From Litorimonas sp964565335 (lineage in GTDB: Bacteria; Pseudomonadota; Alphaproteobacteria; Caulobacterales; Maricaulaceae): 20,917 nucleotides of DNA. The stretch's first letter is position 1. The number at the start of each line of letters is the position of its first letter. This document shows positions 1-6,922 of the stretch, piece after piece. Location of the stretch: positions 1 to 20,917 of the forward strand of contig CAZMEN010000048.1 in assembly GCA_964565335.1 (NCBI GenBank). Reading direction: 5' to 3'. The notes under the pieces are model-generated. The model was given only the letters and a program-made list of their open reading frames with translations, was not told the DNA's origin and searched no databases. The translations under genes and the position numbers were made by a program.

Positions 1-10
1 TTAGACCGCG

Positions 11-144
11 AGCTTTTTCCCCACGGTTGTCGTAGCTGCGTTAGCAAGGCGACTTTTTAGGTTTTGCCGGTGGCGTTGCCAGATTGAGTTATCAAGCAGG
101 AAAAAGCTAAAAAGTCGCGTTGTAAAACGCAGACAACCGTGGGG
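11..144. repeat. Long nested imperfect inverted repeat
   Basis: CCCCACGGTTGTC (19-31) is the exact reverse complement of GACAACCGTGGGG (132-144). GCGACTTTTTAG (49-60) is the exact reverse complement of CTAAAAAGTCGC (107-118). Between these, TGCGTT (37-42) pairs with AACGCA (126-131). A competing pair also exists: AGCTTTTTCC (11-20) against GGAAAAAGCT (99-108). The arms can therefore form one long interrupted stem with a loop of about 46 nt, or an alternative fold using the 11-20 arm. This is directly visible. Its nature (IS end, miniature inverted-repeat element or structured RNA) is not determined. Confidence 0.75.
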
Positions 145-184
145 AATAGCGTGAGCGTGGTAAAGGCGATTAGCCAATCCGTTA

Positions 185-208
185 CCCCCACTTGTTAAGA
201 AGTGGGGG
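185..208. repeat. 9-bp GC-rich hairpin
   Basis: CCCCCACTT (185-193) and AAGTGGGGG (200-208) form a perfect 9-bp stem with a 6-nt loop. No T tract follows on either strand, so it does not look like a standard intrinsic terminator. Hairpins of this type (a run of C, ACTT, loop, AAGT, a run of G) are found at ends of IS200/IS605-family elements. That link rests on resemblance only, since no TnpA or TnpB reading frame is visible beside it. Confidence 0.65.
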
Positions 209-222
209 CTCCTTGGGGTCTA

Positions 223-241
223 GTGAGTCATTTTGACTCAC
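223..241. repeat. 8-bp perfect hairpin with TTT loop
   Basis: GTGAGTCA (223-230) and TGACTCAC (234-241) are exact reverse complements separated by TTT. The hairpin lies 14 bp after the 185-208 hairpin. CTAG-containing sequence sits on both sides (around 220-223 and 246-249), which may extend the pairing with mismatches. Function is unknown. Confidence 0.6.
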
Positions 242-361
242 AGAGCTAGCCAGTCGTGGAAAATAATATTTTTCACTGCGCTTACTATATGCTTACTGGA
301 AGTTATTGGCCGCGTGGTAGCAACCTACCGTAACGTTAAGCCATTGTATTTAAACGAGAAA

Positions 362-438
362 TGGTAGTGAGAGTGAGACTTGAACTCACGACCTCAGGAT
401 TATGAGTCCTGCGCTCTAACCAGCTGAGCTACCCCACC
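362..438 (-). tRNA. tRNA-Met (CAU anticodon, elongator type)
   Basis: Read on the minus strand, the 77-nt sequence folds as a complete cloverleaf. The acceptor 5' strand GGTGGGG pairs with TCTCACT, including three G-U pairs. The D-arm carries AGCTGGTTAGA. The anticodon stem CAGGA/TCCTG encloses the loop CTCATAA, giving anticodon CAT. The T-arm is GTGAG-TTCAAGT-CTCAC. The encoded 3' end is A-CCA, with CCA complement at 362-364. The 5' portion resembles alphaproteobacterial elongator tRNA-Met, including G1-U72. The alternative is tRNA-Ile2, whose CAU is modified to lysidine. The initiator is unlikely because the anticodon stem lacks the GGG/CCC pairs. Confidence 0.9.
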
Positions 439-540
439 ATACCAAGGTACGCGGCATATTTGCCACGAGGTGTGGGGCATATAGACCGTTCGCCCCGTTC
501 TGCCAAGCGTAAAAGTAAGTGAAATTCGGCGGAAAAGTTC

Positions 541-2088
541 TTACGCCAGAAACATCATTTGCGGGTCTTCGAGAAGTCCGCGCATATCCTGCATCATGGC
601 GGCTGCGTCATAGCCGTCAATCACGCGGTGATCACAAGACACGCTGAAATTCATGACTTTACGCTCGGCTATTTCCCCGTTTTCTAAAACCAGTTTTTTA
701 CGGATTTTATTCGGGCCAAAAATAGCGACTTCGGGGCGGTTGATGACGGGGGTTGTCACGATGCCGCCCAAAGGGCCTAGCGATGTCAGCGTCGTAGAAG
801 CCCCGCTCATTTCTTCGGGTTTTAATTTATTCGTGCGCGCGCCCTCGGCCAATCGCGCAATCTCTTCGGCCATTTGCCAGACATTTAAGCTCTGCGCTTT
901 GGCCAGTACAGGCACAACAAGGCCAATATCGGTTTGTGTTGCAATGCCCAGATTAAGGTCGGAGAATTGCGAAACATAGCCGCCTTCAAACCCGTCCGAT
1001 CCGTCCATATAGCGCGCATTAAATTGCGGCCAATCGCGCAAGGTCACAGCCAAAGCCCGAATGATGAGCGGGAGCACGGTGAGTTTGGGTTTATCGTCAG
1101 ATTTCTTGGCATTGATACGCGCGCGGAACGCTTCCAATTCCGTCACGTCGATTTCTTCGACATAGGTGAAATGCGGGATATAGCGCTTGGCGTCTTGCAT
1201 GCGCTGCGCAATCACGCGGCGTAGCCCAATGACTTTAATGCGGGTCTCACCGTCAGCAGGCTCGACCGCTTTTTCGAGTAAATCTAAATCGGCATGAGTG
1301 ACCTGTCCGTCTGCACCGCTTGCTTTGGCGCGGGAGAGATCAAGCCCTTTATCCGCCGCACGTTTGCGCACCGCTGGACTGGCCAAGGCTTTCCCCCCCT
1401 TATACCGTTCACTCCGTTGGACAATGGGGGCGGCTGCCGAAGCTTTGCTTGGCTTTGGAGGTGTTGGGGATGGGGCCCGATTTCCATCGGGATTTACGGG
1501 GGCGCTTTGAGCGTCGCCCTCGGTTTCCAAAATCACGAGATGCCCANNNNNNNNNNGATGCCCACCGACGGCAAACATATCTCCTTCGTCGCAGCCGAGA
1601 GACATCACTTTGCCTTTGACGGGAGAGGTCAACTCAATCGTCGCCTTGTCTGTCATCGCATCGGCGAGGGGTTCGTCTTCATCGACTTCGTCTCCGATGC
1701 CCACATGCCACGCGGTAATTTCGGCTTCGACAACGCCTTCGCCAATATCCGGCAATTTGAAAATAAACTCACCTGAGCCGCTCTGATTATTCGCGGGCGT
1801 AGCCATTTCTTCTTCAACTACGGCATCGTCTGACGCCTCAGCCTCACCGTCCGTTTCTAGAATAACGAGCGCGCCGCCCACGGCGAACATATCGCCTTCT
1901 TCGCAGCCCAAAGATGTCACCACACCGTCAACCGGCGAGGTCAGTTCTATCGTGGCTTTGTCGGTCATGGCGTCGGCTAACGGCGCATCTTCTTCGACGC
2001 GGTCACCCACGGCCACATGCCAAGCTGTAATCTCTGCCTCAACAACGCCTTCGCCAATATCCGGCAGTTTAAAAGTAAAATCGCCCAT
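541..2088 (-). CDS. bkdB: Branched-chain 2-oxoacid dehydrogenase E2 (dihydrolipoamide acyltransferase)
   Basis: E2 transfers the branched acyl group from E1 to CoA and forms the core of the cytoplasmic BCKDH complex (Val/Leu/Ile catabolism). Start ATG at 2086-2088 opens directly into the first lipoyl domain; an upstream extension into E1-beta is discarded. As written it has 515 residues. Lipoyl domain 1 is about residues 2-80, with the lipoylated Lys in MTDKA at K44. A nearly identical lipoyl domain 2 is about 106-190, with K148. An E1/E3-binding peripheral domain follows (motif around ALASPAVRKRA), then the acyltransferase domain ending in DHRVIDG (catalytic His about 487, Asp about 491). 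The gene starts 5 bp after E1-beta ends. Ten Ns at 1547-1556 interrupt lipoyl domain 2 in frame. They appear to be a scaffolding artefact, so the real protein is probably six residues shorter. Two lipoyl domains are more than the single one usual for BCKDH E2. Confidence 0.9.
   Translation of the reverse strand: MGDFTFKLPDIGEGVVEAEITAWHVAVGDRVEEDAPLADAMTDKATIELTSPVDGVVTSLGCEEGDMFAVGGALVILETDGEAEASDDAVVEEEMATPANNQSGSGEFIFKLPDIGEGVVEAEITAWHVGIGDEVDEDEPLADAMTDKATIELTSPVKGKVMSLGCDEGDMFAVGGHXXXXGHLVILETEGDAQSAPVNPDGNRAPSPTPPKPSKASAAAPIVQRSERYKGGKALASPAVRKRAADKGLDLSRAKASGADGQVTHADLDLLEKAVEPADGETRIKVIGLRRVIAQRMQDAKRYIPHFTYVEEIDVTELEAFRARINAKKSDDKPKLTVLPLIIRALAVTLRDWPQFNARYMDGSDGFEGGYVSQFSDLNLGIATQTDIGLVVPVLAKAQSLNVWQMAEEIARLAEGARTNKLKPEEMSGASTTLTSLGPLGGIVTTPVINRPEVAIFGPNKIRKKLVLENGEIAERKVMNFSVSCDHRVIDGYDAAAMMQDMRGLLEDPQMMFLA
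1547..1556. other. Assembly gap (10 N) with duplicated flank
   Basis: Ten Ns sit inside the second lipoyl domain of E2. GATGCCCA lies immediately left (1539-1546) and again immediately right (1557-1564). Removing one copy plus the Ns deletes 18 nt in frame and restores AVGGHLVILETEG, which matches AVGGALVILETDG in the first lipoyl domain. The Ns are therefore most likely a placeholder where two overlapping contig ends were joined without merging, not missing sequence. Confidence 0.9.
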
Positions 2089-2093
2089 GGTCC

Positions 2094-3110
2094 CTACGCC
2101 GCCTTCATCACCGCTTCGACCGCGCGTGTAACGCGTTTTGGCCCCGGGAAATAGGCCCATTCTTGGGCATGAGGGTAAGGCGTGTCCCATCCTGTCACGC
2201 GCTGAATGGGGGCTTCCAATGAATAGAAACAATGTTCTTGAACAAGCGCCGAAAGCTCTGCGCCGAAGCCAGATGTGCGGGTCGCTTCATGGAGTATCAC
2301 GCAACGCCCCGTCTTTTTGACCGAGTGTTTAATGGCGTCTAAATCCAATGGCAGTAGCGACCGCAGGTCAAGAATATCGGCATTGATACCCATTTCTTTC
2401 ACCACAGCGTCGGCCACCCATACCATCGTGCCATAAGCCAGAATCGTGACGTCGTCGCCTTCAGCAATCATCCGCGCACTTTCAAACGGGACGGTGTAGT
2501 GACCGCTAGGCACTTCCCCCAATTCATGCGTTTTCCAATTGAGCGCGGGTTTGTGCGGGTCTCCATCAAATGGTCCGTTATAAAGGCGCTTGGGCTCTAG
2601 AAATAAAACGGGGTCATTATCTTCGATGGCAGAAATCAACAGGCCTTTGGCGTCATAGGGATTAGACGGGATGACCGTCTTCAATCCTGCGATATGCGTA
2701 AACAATGCTTCTGGAGATTGACTATGTGTTGTCCCGCCATAAATGCCGCCGCCAACAGGCGTGCGAATTGTCAGCGGCGCTGTGAAATCTCCATTAGAGC
2801 GATATCGCAAACGCGCGGCCTCTGAGGCAATCTGATCATAGGCGGGATAAATATAATCTGCGAATTGAATTTCTGCGACAGGGCGAAGGCCATTGGCCGC
2901 CATACCAATGGCGATACCGACTATACCGCCCTCAGAAATCGGAGTGTCGAAGCAGCGGTGCAAACCATGTGTTTCCTGAAGGCCCGCCGTACAGCGGAAG
3001 ACGCCGCCGAAATAGCCTACATCTTCGCCGAAGACCAAAACATCCGGGTCTTGTGCCATCTTAACGTCCAGCGCGTCTCGGATGGCTTCAATCATTGTCA
3101 TTTGAGGCAT
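2094..3110 (-). CDS. bkdA2: Branched-chain 2-oxoacid dehydrogenase E1 component, beta subunit
   Basis: This 338-residue protein is the beta half of the thiamine-diphosphate-dependent decarboxylase that acts on branched-chain 2-oxoacids. Family features are visible: the N-terminal MTMIEAIRDAL segment, VFGEDVGYFGGVFRCTAGL (typical of branched-chain rather than pyruvate E1-beta), FDTPISEGGIVGIAIGMA, the GTTHSQSPEA loop, and a C-terminal transketolase domain (TGRCVILHEATRTSGFG). Length is normal for the family. Its ATG overlaps the E1-alpha stop in a TAATG junction, indicating translational coupling, and E2 follows after 5 bp. Products of neighbouring genes supply the alpha subunit and the acyltransferase. 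Confidence 0.93.
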   Translation of the reverse strand: MPQMTMIEAIRDALDVKMAQDPDVLVFGEDVGYFGGVFRCTAGLQETHGLHRCFDTPISEGGIVGIAIGMAANGLRPVAEIQFADYIYPAYDQIASEAARLRYRSNGDFTAPLTIRTPVGGGIYGGTTHSQSPEALFTHIAGLKTVIPSNPYDAKGLLISAIEDNDPVLFLEPKRLYNGPFDGDPHKPALNWKTHELGEVPSGHYTVPFESARMIAEGDDVTILAYGTMVWVADAVVKEMGINADILDLRSLLPLDLDAIKHSVKKTGRCVILHEATRTSGFGAELSALVQEHCFYSLEAPIQRVTGWDTPYPHAQEWAYFPGPKRVTRAVEAVMKAA

Positions 3111-4402
3111 TAGTCTAGTTCCTCATTAAACATTTCGCGCTGTTCGCGCAGATGTGTCAGCTCGGTCTCGTAAACTTGCTCGAACATTGTTCCATCCGGG
3201 AGCTGCGTCGCATTCGCCAAAGACCCCATAGCCTCTGCGGCCTTGAACGTTTCGCGCACCTCTTTCTTATAGGCGTCAGCTTGCGCCGCATGGCGCGCCT
3301 CATCCCACGCGCCAATATGGATAAGGTGTCTTTTCAACCGTTCTATTGGGTCCCCAAAAGGCCAGACCTCGCCTTCATTATCGGCCCGATATTTAGACGG
3401 GTCATCCGATGTGGAATGCCCCTCTTTACGGTAGGTATAATGTTCAATCACTGTTGCGCCGCCGCCATGACGTGCCCGCTCTGCCGCCCATTCGGTCGCA
3501 GCATAAACGGCGAGAACATCATTTCCGTCTACGCGTAATGTCGCCAGGCCATAACCCGTGCCGCGCGCTGCAAACGTTTCGCCCCGCCCTGCTGCAATGC
3601 CTTGAAAGCTGGAAATCGCCCATTGATTATTTACCACATTAATAATGCAGGGCGCGCGGTAAGTAGAGGCAAAATTCAGAGCATAATGGAAATCTCCCTC
3701 AGCCGTAGCGCCCTCGCCCGTAAAGACCGACGCAATACCGTCCCTGTTTTTATAGGCTTCTGCCATCGCCCAGCCCACGCCTTGGATAAGCTGCGTACCG
3801 AGATTACCAGAAATTGAAAAGAAGCCATGCTTTTTAAATGAGTATAGAACGGGGATGGATTTACCGTCCAAAGGGTCGCCAGAATTGGACAGGACTTGGC
3901 ACATCATCTCTTTCATGGACGCGCCGCGCGCGAGCAAAATACCTTGCTGCCGATAGGTTGGAAAGGTCATGTCGTCCTGCCTAAGGGCCAAGGCGTGACC
4001 AACACTCACCGCTTCTTCGCCCGTGGATTTCATGTAAAAGCTCATCTTACCTTGGCGCTGCATTGTGAACATGCGCTCATCCATGGCGCGGGTGCGCATC
4101 ATGACTTTTAAGGCCTCTAGCTTTTTATCCGCGCTAAGTTTGGTATCCCACGGCCCTGTGCTTTCCCCGTTAAAACGCAACACCCGAATAAGTTTCAGAG
4201 CATGTTCCGCCGTATCATGAGCATCACATAAGGGGTCAGGCCTATCAGGCGTATGATCTGCCGGTACGGAAATATATGAATAATCAGGCGTATCACCCGG
4301 ACGGAAGGGGGGTTCGGGCACAAAAAGGCGGGACTGGTTGGAGCGGGTCTGTGCCTCCGCTCCTGTCTTGTCGTGCTTATCAGTGTCTGACGCCTGAGCC
4401 AT
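3110..4402 (-). CDS. bkdA1: Branched-chain 2-oxoacid dehydrogenase E1 component, alpha subunit
   Basis: First gene of the operon, 430 residues. It binds thiamine diphosphate/Mg2+ and decarboxylates branched-chain 2-oxoacids. The ThDP motif reads GEGATAEGDFHYALNF, ending at VVNNQWAIS. A GEG in place of GDG is also found in the mammalian subunit. YRKEGHSTSDDPSKYR corresponds to the HSTSDD loop that carries the regulatory serine in mammalian E1-alpha. The N-terminal extension with PEPPFRPGD is typical of Pseudomonas-type BkdA1. I chose the ATG at 4400-4402 because AGAAGG lies 6 nt upstream; the longer frame would need a TTG at 4451-4453 with no ribosome site. The gene reads away from an Lrp-type regulator, the arrangement seen for bkdR-bkdA1 in Pseudomonas. 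Confidence 0.93.
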   Translation of the reverse strand: MAQASDTDKHDKTGAEAQTRSNQSRLFVPEPPFRPGDTPDYSYISVPADHTPDRPDPLCDAHDTAEHALKLIRVLRFNGESTGPWDTKLSADKKLEALKVMMRTRAMDERMFTMQRQGKMSFYMKSTGEEAVSVGHALALRQDDMTFPTYRQQGILLARGASMKEMMCQVLSNSGDPLDGKSIPVLYSFKKHGFFSISGNLGTQLIQGVGWAMAEAYKNRDGIASVFTGEGATAEGDFHYALNFASTYRAPCIINVVNNQWAISSFQGIAAGRGETFAARGTGYGLATLRVDGNDVLAVYAATEWAAERARHGGGATVIEHYTYRKEGHSTSDDPSKYRADNEGEVWPFGDPIERLKRHLIHIGAWDEARHAAQADAYKKEVRETFKAAEAMGSLANATQLPDGTMFEQVYETELTHLREQREMFNEELD

Positions 4403-4581
4403 ATATTGCCTTCTTTTATGCGTGAACGTCTTTTCTACGGACAATTTGCCCAAAACGTTTCGGAACGTTTGACATTTACGCGTAATTTATCCAAAAAACA
4501 CGATATAAACATAACGTATAAGACGTTAAATGAGATTTAACCGCTAATTTTTTGCGTTAATTTGCTAAGTAGGAGGTTTTC
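4403..4581. promoter_or_regulatory. Divergent bkd / lrp-like control region with phased AACGTT motifs
   Basis: This 179-bp region separates two divergent start codons and is clearly more AT-rich than the genes. AACGTTT occurs at 4454-4460 and 4464-4470, exactly one helical turn apart. Further ACGT cores lie at 4426-4429, 4514-4517 and 4523-4526. TTGACA at 4469-4474 would be a good -35 for the plus strand, but no matching -10 sits 16-18 bp downstream. TATAAA at 4504-4509 and TATAAG at 4517-4522 are other -10 candidates. AGGAGG at 4571-4576 is a strong ribosome site for the regulator gene. Lrp-family proteins bind arrays of degenerate phased sites, so I infer binding by the adjacent regulator. 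Confidence 0.55.
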
Positions 4582-5079
4582 ATGCCTGAGATAATCGACA
4601 ATATCGACGCAAAGATTTTACACCTTATTCAAACGAATGCCGGTTTATCCGTTGCGGATATTTCGGAACAAGTCGGCCTGTCTTCCTCACCCTGTTGGCG
4701 GCGCATCAAGCGTATGGAAGAGTTGGGCATTATCCAAAACCGTATCACGGTCCTCAACCGTTCCAAACTCGGCTTAGACTTCGAAGTCTTTGTGGCTGTG
4801 AAGCTTGCTCTGCCCAATCGCGCCAATATGGAGAAATTTGAAAAAGCCATCGCCCGCATGCCCGAAGTTGTGCAATGCGCCGTTGTCACAGGCGCGGTCG
4901 ATTTCATGCTGCGTGTTGTGACCAAAGACATGCATTCATATGAGGACTTCCTGCGCGAAACGCTCCTGTCTATAGACCTGATTTCAGACGTACAATCCCG
5001 CATCGTCCTACGCCAAAGCAAAGACAGCAATGCGATACCGCTCAACCTGATTAGCAATGCTGTGCCGCGGAGCGGTTAG
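4582..5079 (+). CDS. bkdR: Lrp/AsnC-family transcriptional regulator, probable BkdR
   Basis: This 165-residue protein has the two-domain Lrp layout. The N-terminal winged helix-turn-helix is about residues 5-60 (IDAKILHLIQTNAGLSVADI, then LSSSPCWRRIKRMEELGII). The C-terminal ligand-binding RAM domain is about residues 70-150, with GAVDFMLRVVTKDMHSYEDF. Length is typical. The start ATG follows AGGAGG by 5 nt. It is divergent from the bkd operon; in Pseudomonas an Lrp-type BkdR in this position activates bkd in response to branched-chain amino acids. The same role is inferred here from position and family. Autoregulation through the shared intergenic region is also likely, but a general Lrp paralogue cannot be excluded. 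Confidence 0.85.
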   Translation: MPEIIDNIDAKILHLIQTNAGLSVADISEQVGLSSSPCWRRIKRMEELGIIQNRITVLNRSKLGLDFEVFVAVKLALPNRANMEKFEKAIARMPEVVQCAVVTGAVDFMLRVVTKDMHSYEDFLRETLLSIDLISDVQSRIVLRQSKDSNAIPLNLISNAVPRSG

Positions 5080-5198
5080 GAAAGGCCGCAAGACAGTATA
5101 TTTTCCTTCAAACTTAACTTTTGGCAATGACCTTTTATTGACTCATTGAGAGGCGCGGCTTAACCGAGCTTCTTATTCATTTTTGGATTTTAAGTGTC

Positions 5199-6866
5199 AT
5201 GCCCGTCCCAATTATTGTTCTGAATTTTGGCCACAGCGTCCTACGCTCACTAGAAGATTATACCGATGCAGCCTCCGAAATTTATCGTCATTACCGCCAA
5301 GGCCAGAATGTCGTCGCCGTAACTTCGGCCCAAGGGGATCAAAGCGATATTTTAATGGCAGAAGCGCGCCGTATTGGCCCAGAAGGCCGCGCCAAGAATT
5401 TACCCGAACTCATTCAACTCGGCGAGCGGCGTTCCGCGGCGCTTCTGGCGCTGGCTTTGGAGCGCATCGGCGCGCCCGCCTTTGTTCGCCAAGCGCGTGA
5501 TTTGGGCCTGAAAGCCAAAGGCACTTATACGGATGCAGAGCTTGTAGGGTTAAATGCTGATCAACTCCATCAAGACCTTAAAGACCATGATATTGTTGTT
5601 ATGCCCGGCTATGTTGCCATTGGCGAAAAAGATCGACCCGTTTTATTGGGCCAAGGCGGAGCTGACCTAACCGCGCTTTTCGTGGCGCAACAAATCGGCG
5701 CGCCTGCGCTTTTGCTCAAAGACGTGGACGGCGTTTATGCACGCGATCCCAAACAAGCCGGAGACAGTCCGCAGCGTTATACGCATATCAGCTGGGATAA
5801 AATGGCCGAAGTCGCTGCGCCCCTGATCGAGCCCAAAGCCCTTGCTTTTGCCAAAGCCAATTCACAGAGCTTTCGCCTCGGCAAACCAGGCATTCCCCTT
5901 TATACAGAAATTGGAGCGGAAGACGGCGCGTTAAGCGCCTCGCCCAAAGTTAAGAAACTCCGCATTGCTATGATGGGGTGCGGCGTGGTCGGCGGAGGCG
6001 TCTACCGCCGCGTAGCCGCCCATCCGGAGCGTTTCGAAATTGCCAAAATCATGGTGCGCGATATCGATAAATATATCGACCAGGGCTATCGCCCTGAAGA
6101 ACTCACCACAGATTTTGACGCGCTTTTAGACGCAAAGTCTGACATATTCATTGATGTTTCTGGCGGCATAGAGCCCGCATTATCTCATTCCAAAACCATG
6201 ATTGAAAACGGCGTCCATGTTGTGAGCGCCAACAAGCAAGCTATTGCAGCAGGCGGGCGAAGCTTGATTGAACTTGCCGCAAAAAAAGGTGCCGCTTTGA
6301 TGTTCTCTGCTGCGGCGGGCGGCGGCATGCCTGTGCTTGAAATGTGCCTGCGCGAGAGCGGCCGCATCACGCGTGTACGGGCGCTGCTGAACGGAACGAC
6401 GAATTACATGCTCGGCGAAATCAGTGAAGGGCGCTCTTATGAAGACGCTCTCAAAGACGCCCAAGAAAAAGGCTTTGCCGAGGCGGACCCAACCGCCGAT
6501 GTCGGCGGGGCCGATGCAGCGGCGAAAATTCGCCTTGTGGCTTTATTGGGATTTGATGAAGAAATTGATCTAGATGATATTCCGCGCGATACGATTGAAA
6601 ATTTCGCGCCAACAGAACCACCCAAAGGCGCGATAAAACGTATTGCCGAAGTCTGGAGGGATATTAACGGATTCTCGACAAAACTGGAATTAAAAGATCT
6701 TAGCTTGAATAACTTTATCGCCCAAGCCGACGGCGAAGAAGCCCATGCCATATTCGACTTTGAAGATGGCGATCAATATCGCATTCGCGGCAAAGGCGCA
6801 GGCCGATGGCCAACAACAGAATCCGTTATGGCCGATTTATTCGATATTTCAGCGCTGAATTTGTAA
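5199..6866 (+). CDS. Homoserine dehydrogenase with fused degenerate aspartokinase-like domain
   Basis: 555 residues in two parts. Residues about 1-235 belong to the amino-acid-kinase fold: TSAQGDQSD, LGERRSAALLALALERIG, and VLLGQGGADLTA followed by KDVDGVYARDPK all align with aspartokinase motifs. However, the first motif (KFGG[ST]S) reads NFGHSV, so the catalytic lysine is replaced by Asn9. Residues about 253-555 are homoserine dehydrogenase, which reduces aspartate semialdehyde to homoserine for Thr/Met synthesis. Visible features are the nucleotide-binding GCGVVGGG near 260, NGTTNYM at 398-404 and ADPTADVGGADAAAK with D439 and K443. There is no ACT domain between or after the parts, unlike E. 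coli ThrA (about 820 residues). The kinase part is probably non-catalytic, perhaps regulatory or structural. A TTGACT at 5138-5143 is a weak -35 candidate, and no good ribosome site is seen. Confidence 0.88.
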   Translation: MPVPIIVLNFGHSVLRSLEDYTDAASEIYRHYRQGQNVVAVTSAQGDQSDILMAEARRIGPEGRAKNLPELIQLGERRSAALLALALERIGAPAFVRQARDLGLKAKGTYTDAELVGLNADQLHQDLKDHDIVVMPGYVAIGEKDRPVLLGQGGADLTALFVAQQIGAPALLLKDVDGVYARDPKQAGDSPQRYTHISWDKMAEVAAPLIEPKALAFAKANSQSFRLGKPGIPLYTEIGAEDGALSASPKVKKLRIAMMGCGVVGGGVYRRVAAHPERFEIAKIMVRDIDKYIDQGYRPEELTTDFDALLDAKSDIFIDVSGGIEPALSHSKTMIENGVHVVSANKQAIAAGGRSLIELAAKKGAALMFSAAAGGGMPVLEMCLRESGRITRVRALLNGTTNYMLGEISEGRSYEDALKDAQEKGFAEADPTADVGGADAAAKIRLVALLGFDEEIDLDDIPRDTIENFAPTEPPKGAIKRIAEVWRDINGFSTKLELKDLSLNNFIAQADGEEAHAIFDFEDGDQYRIRGKGAGRWPTTESVMADLFDISALNL

Positions 6867-6894
6867 GCTAAGGCTGAATTCGCACAGGCATAGT

Positions 6895-6918
6895 GGGCTT
6901 TGCCTATACGGCAGGCCC
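6895..6918. terminator. Hairpin between convergent genes, possible bidirectional terminator
   Basis: GGGCTTTGCC (6895-6904) pairs with GGCAGGCCC (6910-6918) around a TATAC loop, with one bulge and a G-U pair. It lies in the 56-bp gap between the convergent homoserine dehydrogenase and EipA-like genes. There is no clear T tract on either side, so a terminator role is inferred from position and stem only. Confidence 0.4.
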
Positions 6919-6922
6919 GCGA

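Larger units (their letters stand above)
1..361. other. Gene-free region rich in inverted repeats
   Basis: No reading frame here has a recognisable protein. A minus-strand frame stays open from the left edge through this stretch with a stop at 1-3, but its translation matches no family I know. The visible content is a set of palindromes, listed separately: a large nested inverted repeat at 11-144, a G+C hairpin at 185-208, a short hairpin at 223-241 and an AT-rich hairpin around 256-276. There is also a direct repeat of GCTTACT at 280-286 and 291-297. It lies next to a tRNA gene, a common place for mobile-element debris. I infer remnant or miniature-element DNA, but no transposase, target duplication or attachment core is visible. 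Confidence 0.4.

Noticed and set aside
1..150. Possible C-terminal fragment of a TnpB-type transposase
   Set aside because: None of the frames I translated shows the zinc-finger cysteines or RuvC-like motif of TnpB. The resemblance is limited to the nearby hairpin.
474..496. GGGGC/GCCCC hairpin downstream of E2, considered as the bkd terminator
   Set aside because: A 5-bp stem with a 13-nt loop and no T tract is too weak to support.
1284..1776. Several open frames on both strands across the N run in E2
   Set aside because: They are antisense or out-of-frame shadows of the E2 gene, with no family-like sequence.
4403..4453. Longer E1-alpha starting at 4453
   Set aside because: It needs a TTG start without a ribosome site and would run into the AACGTT control region. 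ATG at 4402 has AGAAGG at good spacing.
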